Position numbers and translations under genes: made by a program. The notes below the pieces were generated by a model, which saw nothing but the letters and a program-made list of their open reading frames with translations, was not told the origin of the DNA and ran no database searches. This document shows positions 5,571 through 9,894 of a DNA stretch of 9,894 bases, one piece after another; the first letter of the stretch is position 1, and each line of letters starts with the position of its first letter. This DNA comes from an uncultured Oscillospiraceae bacterium. Lineage in GTDB: Bacteria > Bacillota > Clostridia > Oscillospirales > Oscillospiraceae. The stretch is from contig CAJUFJ010000081.1 of NCBI GenBank assembly GCA_910585815.1, positions 1 to 9,894 of the forward strand, written 5' to 3'.

Positions 5571-7475
5571 TTACGCCTGCCGGTACAGCGCCCGGAGCAG
5601 GGCCTGAAAGCTGTCTGCTTTTGCAATCTCATCCAGCAGCGCCCCGTCCCGGGTGATGCTGATGATCTCCTCGTAGACCCTTACCAGCAGGGTGTCCCGC
5701 CCCGCGTCCTCGGGCAGGCCCATGAGGAAGATGGTGCGGACCTCCCGGTCCCCCTGCCGCACGGGTCGGGGGCAGACCCCAACGGCCAGCACCAGCCTGT
5801 CCCCGGCCCGCTGCACCGTGTGGGGGATGGCCACCTGGTGGTCAAAAACGGTGGAACCGATCCGCTCCCTGGCCCGGAGACGGGACAAAAACTCCGGGTC
5901 CACCTGCCCCTGGGCGACGAGGGAGGAGGCCATCCGCTCCAGGGCCTGGTCGTAGGTATCCACGCCGTCCAGCAGGAAGAAGCGGCTCTCGTCCAGAAGG
6001 CCCACCATAACGAACCAGTTGTTGTCCAGAATCGGGACATCCACCTGATTCCAATACTTGGCCTTTTCGATTTTGTGGCGCAGCTCCTGTTCGTTGAAGA
6101 CCTCGCGGATGAGGATCACCGGCTTCTCTGTGGAGCATGGCAGCTCCACTGTGGTAAACACCAGGTCGAAGTTCTCCAGCGCCTCCGAGGTGACCCTGTC
6201 CCGGGACAGCAGCGTCAGTTCTGAGGAGCTGTCCAGCACCCGGCGCAGCTGGGCGGCCACCAGCCGGGCGGTCACCCGGCCCGTACCGCACACAACCGCC
6301 GCCCGGAAGGGCTTGCCGCCGTTCAGCCCCCGCTCCTCCAGAAAAACACTGAAATAGGAGGCCAGATAGCTGTGCTCGTCCTCCGTGACTTCCAGGCCGC
6401 TCTCTCTCTGGATTACCTGGGCGGCGATGGAGGCCATCCGCCAAGCCAGCGGGTATTTCTCCCGCATTTCGGTCACCATGGGGCTTTTCAGCCGCACCCG
6501 AAAGCGCAGACGGTTGAGCATGAACATCAGGTGGTAGAGAAACTCCTCCTTCAGCTCCGGGGCCTCGATCCACAGGTCCATCTCAAGCCGAATCTGCTGA
6601 AAGATCTTGTCCTGAAGGGCCCTCATAGCCGGGTCCAGTTGGATGGAGCGCATCTCCGACACATCCGCCGGGGTCCGCATCCCCACGACGGGCAGCAGGG
6701 TAAACAGCTGCTCCTCCACAGGGATATCGGTGTGCAGGAAGCTGCCGATCTCCTCCATCAGGGCGTTGACAGTCTCAAACTCCGGGCGGATGGTCAGCCG
6801 ATAGAAGGCGGGGGACAGCTCTCCGATGGGGTGGCCGGTGAGAAATCGGTCCAGCATGACGGTAAGGGATCGTTCAAACCGCTGCTGTGTACTGCGCCCC
6901 ACGGGGCTGGCAGCGAAGGCTTTCCGCACCAGACCGGTAATCTCCACGTCTAAGGGGTAGTTTCGATAAAGCGTGTCATAGCACCGCTCCAATATGTACT
7001 GCCGGATATCCTGCTCCCGCCCTTGCAGGGTCAACCCCTGGCTGGTCCTGCCCTGAATGGACAGGCCATAGGGCTCCAGGGCAGCACGCAAGCGTTTTAG
7101 ATCACTGACCAGAGTGCTGCGCCCCATGTTCATCTCATAGGCCAATTCATCCGTAAGCAGAGGGACCTGGGACCGTACCAGCCGGCCAAACACGTAGTCC
7201 ATCCGCCCGCCGGGAGAGTTGAATCCGCTCTCCTCCGCCAGGATTCTGGCCCGTACGGCGCGAAACCGCTCAGCGTCAAAGATGTGCAAGGTGTACTTGC
7301 CCTGGCTGCTACGAATGGTGGCGCAGTCCTTCAGCTCCCCCTCCAGCTGCTTCATGTGGTTGGAGACCGTCCGCTCACTGACCCGAAGCCTTTCCGCCAG
7401 GACGCCATGGGAGGCCGCCGGCGTGCTGCACAGGGTCAACAGGATGTACGCCAATCGGTTGTCGGTGTTGTCCAC
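5571..7475 (-). CDS. gutR: PRD/PTS-domain transcriptional regulator of the sorbitol operon (GutR/MtlR type)
   Basis: A 634-residue multidomain regulator. In order it has an N-terminal HTH (about 5-60; LAERLRVSERTVSNHMKQL), a second Mga/HTH-like domain (about 95-165), two PTS regulation domains (about 195-290 and 300-385), a IIB-like domain with VVCGTG (Cys396), and a C-terminal EIIA-Fru/Mtl-like domain with the active-site motif VAIPH (His552). Such proteins read the phosphorylation state of the PTS and activate sugar operons; members include MtlR and the clostridial and lactobacillar GutR. Of the usual PRD histidines I see H315 in the YHLMFMLNRLRF segment of PRD2. The second PRD2 position looks like Tyr374 (LASYF) and the PRD1 equivalent is not obvious. 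Start is GTG at 7475 with AGGAGG eight bases upstream, 23 bp after srlD. Its place inside the operon implies autoregulation. The architecture is clear; the inducer link to sorbitol is inferred from context. Confidence 0.92.
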   Translation of the reverse strand: MDNTDNRLAYILLTLCSTPAASHGVLAERLRVSERTVSNHMKQLEGELKDCATIRSSQGKYTLHIFDAERFRAVRARILAEESGFNSPGGRMDYVFGRLVRSQVPLLTDELAYEMNMGRSTLVSDLKRLRAALEPYGLSIQGRTSQGLTLQGREQDIRQYILERCYDTLYRNYPLDVEITGLVRKAFAASPVGRSTQQRFERSLTVMLDRFLTGHPIGELSPAFYRLTIRPEFETVNALMEEIGSFLHTDIPVEEQLFTLLPVVGMRTPADVSEMRSIQLDPAMRALQDKIFQQIRLEMDLWIEAPELKEEFLYHLMFMLNRLRFRVRLKSPMVTEMREKYPLAWRMASIAAQVIQRESGLEVTEDEHSYLASYFSVFLEERGLNGGKPFRAAVVCGTGRVTARLVAAQLRRVLDSSSELTLLSRDRVTSEALENFDLVFTTVELPCSTEKPVILIREVFNEQELRHKIEKAKYWNQVDVPILDNNWFVMVGLLDESRFFLLDGVDTYDQALERMASSLVAQGQVDPEFLSRLRARERIGSTVFDHQVAIPHTVQRAGDRLVLAVGVCPRPVRQGDREVRTIFLMGLPEDAGRDTLLVRVYEEIISITRDGALLDEIAKADSFQALLRALYRQA

Positions 7476-7498
7476 AGCGGTCTCCTCCTTTTTCTGTT

Positions 7499-8299
7499 TT
7501 ACCCTCTGGATTTGCCGCCCGAGATGTTCAGCGTAGTGCCGGCGATGTAGCTGGCCCGGTCAGAGACCAGGAAGGCCACCAGATCGCCTACCTCGTCCAA
7601 CTTTCCGTCCCGGCCCAGAGGGATCACCTTGCTGTAGTCGGTGGACAGCTCCTCCGGTTTGCAGCCTCGGGTGTAGGCCAGGGCGTCGTTGTAGGCCGGG
7701 GACCGCAGGCCGGTGGCCTCCATGATACCGGGGGCGCAGGCCACCACACGGATGTTATGCTTGCCCAGCTCCTTGGCCCAGGAGCGGGTGAAGCTGTCCA
7801 CCGCCCCCTTGGTGGCGGAGTAGGCGCTCTGACCCTGAGAACCCTCCTTGCCCGACTCGGAGGACATGTTCACGATGACCCCGCCCCCCTGCTTCAGCAT
7901 CTGCCGGGCGCAGGCCTGGGCGCAGAGGAAAACACCTTTTACGTTGATGTCAAACATTTTACCGAACGAGGCCTCGTTCAGCTCGTACTCGGGCCGCTCC
8001 CCGGCGGCGTCTACCAGCAGCCGGGGCATGTTGATGCCGGCGTTGTTCACCAAGGCGTCGATCTTGCCGTACTTGGCTACCACAGCGTCCGCCATGGCCT
8101 GAACGCTGTCGGGACTGGTCACGTCGCACTTGACGCAGTAAGCGCCGTCCATCTCGTCGCCGGTGTTCACCGTCATGTCGGCCACCACCGCCTTGGCTCC
8201 GGCCGCTGCCAGAGTCTGCACCACGTGCTTGCCGATCCCGGAGGCGCCCCCCGTAACAATGACAACATGGTCCTCCAGACCCAGCCAACCTTTTTCCAT
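7499..8299 (-). CDS. srlD: Sorbitol-6-phosphate 2-dehydrogenase (short-chain dehydrogenase)
   Basis: This cytoplasmic NAD-dependent enzyme oxidises sorbitol-6-phosphate from the PTS to fructose-6-phosphate. It has 266 residues, close to E. coli SrlD (about 259). SDR signatures are the cofactor loop TGGASGIG (16-23), Asp41 at the end of beta-2 favouring NAD over NADP, NNAG (85-88), catalytic Ser147, and YSATK (Tyr160, Lys164). The C-terminal half (SWAKELGKHNIRVV, GIMEATGLRSP, ALAYTRG, ending in GGKSRG) is distinctive of the SrlD/GutF branch and separates it from generic SDRs. I place the start at the ATG at 8299, with AGGAGG eight bases upstream, rather than at a further upstream in-frame codon. 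It is the first gene of the operon, with a long leader upstream. Confidence 0.93.
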   Translation of the reverse strand: MEKGWLGLEDHVVIVTGGASGIGKHVVQTLAAAGAKAVVADMTVNTGDEMDGAYCVKCDVTSPDSVQAMADAVVAKYGKIDALVNNAGINMPRLLVDAAGERPEYELNEASFGKMFDINVKGVFLCAQACARQMLKQGGGVIVNMSSESGKEGSQGQSAYSATKGAVDSFTRSWAKELGKHNIRVVACAPGIMEATGLRSPAYNDALAYTRGCKPEELSTDYSKVIPLGRDGKLDEVGDLVAFLVSDRASYIAGTTLNISGGKSRG

Positions 8300-8388
8300 A
8301 ACAATTTCCTCCTTTTTCTTGCCTCGAATCACGGTTTGAGGCTTCTTATGTGCCCATTGTAAGAAAAAAGAGGGTCATCGTTAATACG

Positions 8389-8449
8389 GACTTTTTCCGG
8401 GCCTCGGAAAAGTATTAGTTTACCTTTTTTCTAATGCCCGGAAAAAGTC
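8389..8449 (-). repeat. Nested inverted repeats in the sorbitol operon leader
   Basis: GACTTTTTCCGGGC (8389-8402) and GCCCGGAAAAAGTC (8436-8449) are perfect 14-bp inverted copies, 33 bp apart. Inside lie CGGAAAAGT (8405-8413), which pairs with ACTTTTTCCG (8390-8399) as a near-perfect short dyad, and an ATTAG/CTAAT pair (8414-8418, 8431-8435). Read as DNA, this gives two similar dyads of the form CTTTTT...CGGAAAA (8391-8412 and 8424-8447) whose centres are 34 bp apart, like tandem operators. Read as RNA of the operon, the 8389-8402 segment can pair with either of two upstream partners, giving mutually exclusive hairpins. No T-run follows directly. Binding by GutR is a reasonable guess. Confidence 0.7.
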
Positions 8450-8518
8450 TGGCCGATGTGTCCAGGTTACACAATATTTAAAGCACTGTTTTGTGCAAAA
8501 CTAATATATAATATATTT

Positions 8519-8534
8519 AATAAAATATTTTATT
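8519..8534. repeat. AT-only 16-bp perfect palindrome near the predicted operon start
   Basis: AATAAAATATTTTATT is self-complementary. It lies just downstream of the predicted transcription start (about 8539) of the sorbitol operon promoter, inside a very AT-rich tract (about 8500-8550) in an otherwise GC-rich window. It could be an operator, or simply easily melted promoter DNA. Confidence 0.45.
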
Positions 8535-8545
8535 GAAGTATTTAT

Positions 8546-8575
8546 AGTATAAAGCCGCCATTTGCGGCTTGTCAA
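8546..8575 (-). promoter_or_regulatory. Predicted sigma-A promoter of the sorbitol operon, with dyad in the spacer
   Basis: On the - strand a consensus -35 TTGACA (8570-8575) is followed after 18 bp by TATACT (8546-8551). The spacer is almost exactly filled by the perfect dyad AAGCCGC-N5-GCGGCTT (8552-8570), a position where a bound protein could block or twist the promoter. The predicted start near 8539 gives a leader of about 240 nt before srlD. A weaker alternative -10, TATTAA on the - strand (8381-8386), sits just downstream of the nested repeats and would suit an activator-dependent promoter. Confidence 0.6.
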
Positions 8576-8630
8576 GGCTGCATTCTATACAAGAAATCGG
8601 GCTTGAATTTTGTCAAGTTGCCTGCTATAC
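8569..8630. repeat. Direct repeat spanning both divergent promoters
   Basis: Two imperfect copies of TTGTCAAG..TGC...CTATAC begin at 8569 and 8610, about 41 bp apart (close to four helical turns). The first covers the -35 of the operon promoter and the second fills the spacer and reaches the -10 of the ROK-gene promoter. The 5' half of copy one is a dyad, CTTG-T-CAAG (8568-8576). The arrangement fits a shared operator for one regulator controlling both directions; the ROK protein or GutR are the natural candidates. The second copy's -10 match may partly reflect promoter similarity only. Confidence 0.5.
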
Positions 8631-8631
8631 T
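8603..8631 (+). promoter_or_regulatory. Predicted sigma-A promoter of the ROK regulator gene
   Basis: TTGAAT (8603-8608), a 17-bp spacer, then TATACT (8626-8631). The transcription start would be near 8638, giving a leader of about 27 nt to the ATG at 8665. Its -35 lies only 27 bp from that of the opposing operon promoter, so the two are back to back. Confidence 0.65.
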
Positions 8632-8664
8632 TTAATAAAATGTTTTCGTAAAGTGGGTGCAGCA

Positions 8665-9717
8665 ATGACGCAGACTGCTCAGGAGCGTATCTTTCAGCTG
8701 ATGCGGGGCGGACAGACCATGACACGACAGGATATTGCAGAGGAGCTGTCCCTGAGCATGCCCACCGTACTCCAGCATGTGACCCAGCTCATAGAGGCGG
8801 GTATCCTGGAGGAGTGGGGCACCGCGCAGTCCAACGGGGGACGAAAAGCAAAAACACTTCGTCTTCGTCCGGAAACCAGCTATGTCTTAGGGATCAACAT
8901 AGGTATCCGGCTGATTGAGTTTGTGACTACCGACCTTCTTGGAAATCTCCTGCAGTCCAGCTCCATTTCTCTCCCCTTCCGGGATGAGCCGGATTGGTAC
9001 ACCCAATTTCAGTGTGCCTTGCTGGACTTTTTTGAGCAATACCGGGTTGACTCCAGCCAGATTCTAGGGGCCGGGATTTCCTTCCCCGGTATTATTGACG
9101 GCCAGAGGAATCAGGTCGTCCGCTCTCATATTCTCGGAGTGGAGCACATGGGGCTGGAACGCTTTCAAAAGGCCCTCCCCTGTCCCGCCGTTTTTCATAA
9201 TGACGCCAACTGCGCCTGCTTTGCCGAACGAAGCGCGGGCCGGGACAGCTATGTCTACCTCTCCCTCAACGAGTCCGTAGGGGGGGCGATCATGCTCAAT
9301 GGCAGGCTTTGGATGGGCGATACCTTCCAGGCCGGGGAGCTTGGGCATATGATCCTGATTCCCGGAGGGCGGCGCTGCTACTGCGGCAAGCAGGGTTGCG
9401 CGGACGCCTATCTGTCTCCCCAGGCTTTGGAGCAGGACGGATGGGAAACTTATTTGGGTCACCTTGCTATTTTTATAACCAATCTTCGAATGCTTCTGAA
9501 TATGGATTTGGTGATCGGCGGCCAAGTCGGAATCAAAATCAGGCCGCAGCTGGATGCTCTGCTGGTAAAAGCGGCCCAATATGACCGATTTGCACGGGAT
9601 ATCAACTATATTTTTCCCTGTGGTCAACAGGAGTACTCCTGCGCGTTGGGTGCTGCCGAGTTTGCGGTGGAGCAGTTTGGAGATAAACTGCTCCATAGAG
9701 TGGGAACAATGCGATAA
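8665..9717 (+). CDS. ROK-family transcriptional regulator
   Basis: A 350-residue protein with an N-terminal winged HTH (about 5-55; MTRQDIAEELSLSMPTVLQHVTQL) and a C-terminal ROK (repressor, ORF, kinase) domain. The ROK zinc site is complete: GELGH (His228), then CYCGKQGC (Cys238, Cys240, Cys245). The HNDAN segment (about 178-182) keeps the Asp that is catalytic in ROK kinases. The phosphate-loop DxGGT of kinases is replaced by INIG (Asn78), so it is more likely a sugar-sensing regulator than a kinase. I start it at the ATG at 8665 because it follows the predicted promoter; the frame is open from a TTG at 8569, but that lies upstream of the predicted -10. Its ribosome binding site is weak (GTGGGTG). 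Being divergent from the sorbitol operon, it probably represses or modulates it in response to a sugar or sugar phosphate; ligand and sites are inferred. Confidence 0.88.
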   Translation: MTQTAQERIFQLMRGGQTMTRQDIAEELSLSMPTVLQHVTQLIEAGILEEWGTAQSNGGRKAKTLRLRPETSYVLGINIGIRLIEFVTTDLLGNLLQSSSISLPFRDEPDWYTQFQCALLDFFEQYRVDSSQILGAGISFPGIIDGQRNQVVRSHILGVEHMGLERFQKALPCPAVFHNDANCACFAERSAGRDSYVYLSLNESVGGAIMLNGRLWMGDTFQAGELGHMILIPGGRRCYCGKQGCADAYLSPQALEQDGWETYLGHLAIFITNLRMLLNMDLVIGGQVGIKIRPQLDALLVKAAQYDRFARDINYIFPCGQQEYSCALGAAEFAVEQFGDKLLHRVGTMR

Positions 9718-9723
9718 AAAAGT

Positions 9724-9754
9724 AAAAACAGCGGTTGTGCCGCTGTTTTTCTTT
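9724..9754 (+). terminator. Rho-independent terminator after the ROK gene
   Basis: An A5 tract, stem CAGCGG / CCGCTG with loop TTGTG, then TTTTTCTTT begins 7 bp after the stop codon. The flanking A5 and T5 extend the stem to 11 bp, and the structure may also work on the opposite strand. Confidence 0.85.
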
Positions 9755-9894
9755 AAATTTATTGGTTCATATCGCCAGTAGTTAAAAACAAAAACATGCC
9801 AACTTTTCCGACAATTATTTTTCATTCTTGAAAAATTTTGGGAGTGTCCAAACGCAGAGTTAAAGGAAGTCAAAGAGGGAAAAAGGGACAGCGC
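9755..9894. other. Gene-free end of window
   Basis: AT-rich up to about 9840, then purine-rich. I see no gene start, repeat or RNA here. AAAGGAAG near 9863 resembles a ribosome binding site, but no start codon follows at usual spacing before the window ends. Confidence 0.5.

Noticed and set aside
5842..6573. Long - strand frame inside gutR
   Set aside because: It is a low-complexity shadow frame of gutR, whose own frame carries recognised domains throughout.
8300..8538. Known riboswitch or BglG-type antiterminator target in the leader
   Set aside because: I could not match the leader to any known class, and no terminator hairpin with an adjacent U-run is present. The repeats are reported as unexplained instead.
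8569..8664. TTG start extending the ROK protein by 32 residues
   Set aside because: It lies upstream of the predicted promoter elements (8603-8631) and adds sequence unlike the family. ATG at 8665 begins at the usual HTH.
9064..9873. - strand frame of 269 codons opposite the ROK gene
   Set aside because: It is antisense to a well-supported ROK gene, crosses its terminator, and has no domain I recognise.

Overview
The window looks like the chromosome of a gut-type, moderately high-GC Clostridia member (Oscillospiraceae-like). This rests on strong AGGAGG ribosome binding sites, GTG starts, a Gram-positive sorbitol gene order and a DUF4368-type large serine recombinase fragment. The genus is inference only.

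Left end (1 to about 1510): decayed mobile-element DNA. It holds a diverged tandem repeat (about 37-286), then the C-terminal part of a large serine recombinase (599-1267, + strand) with no catalytic domain, followed by a rho-independent terminator (1326-1349). Next to it lies the broken 5' end of a HAD-hydrolase gene (1456-1726, - strand). That gene was the last gene of the neighbouring operon; it has a frameshift in a homopolymer and has lost most of its length.

Centre (1723-8299, all - strand): one tightly packed sorbitol (glucitol) operon. In transcription order it contains sorbitol-6-phosphate dehydrogenase (srlD), a PRD/PTS-domain activator (GutR/MtlR type), GutM, PTS IIC (srlA), PTS IIBC (srlE), PTS IIA (srlB), glucose-6-phosphate isomerase (pgi) and the HAD remnant. 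The order dehydrogenase-regulator-GutM-IIC-IIBC-IIA is the one known from lactobacilli and streptococci. The PTS brings in sorbitol as sorbitol-6-phosphate, SrlD oxidises it to fructose-6-phosphate, and Pgi links that product to glucose-6-phosphate. The IIA protein has Val where the family normally has its phosphorylated His (position 43), which is the most unexpected protein-level observation here.

Right end (8300-9894): a 365-bp divergent control region, then a ROK-family transcriptional regulator on the + strand (8665-9717) with its own terminator. The control region carries two back-to-back sigma-A-like promoters, a perfect dyad filling the -35/-10 spacer of the operon promoter, a direct repeat touching both promoters, and a nested set of inverted repeats in the operon leader. 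The last 140 bases hold no recognisable gene.

I found no wholly new system. The best candidates for novelty are the His-less IIA, the compact divergent control region with nested inverted repeats, and the placement of pgi in the sorbitol operon.
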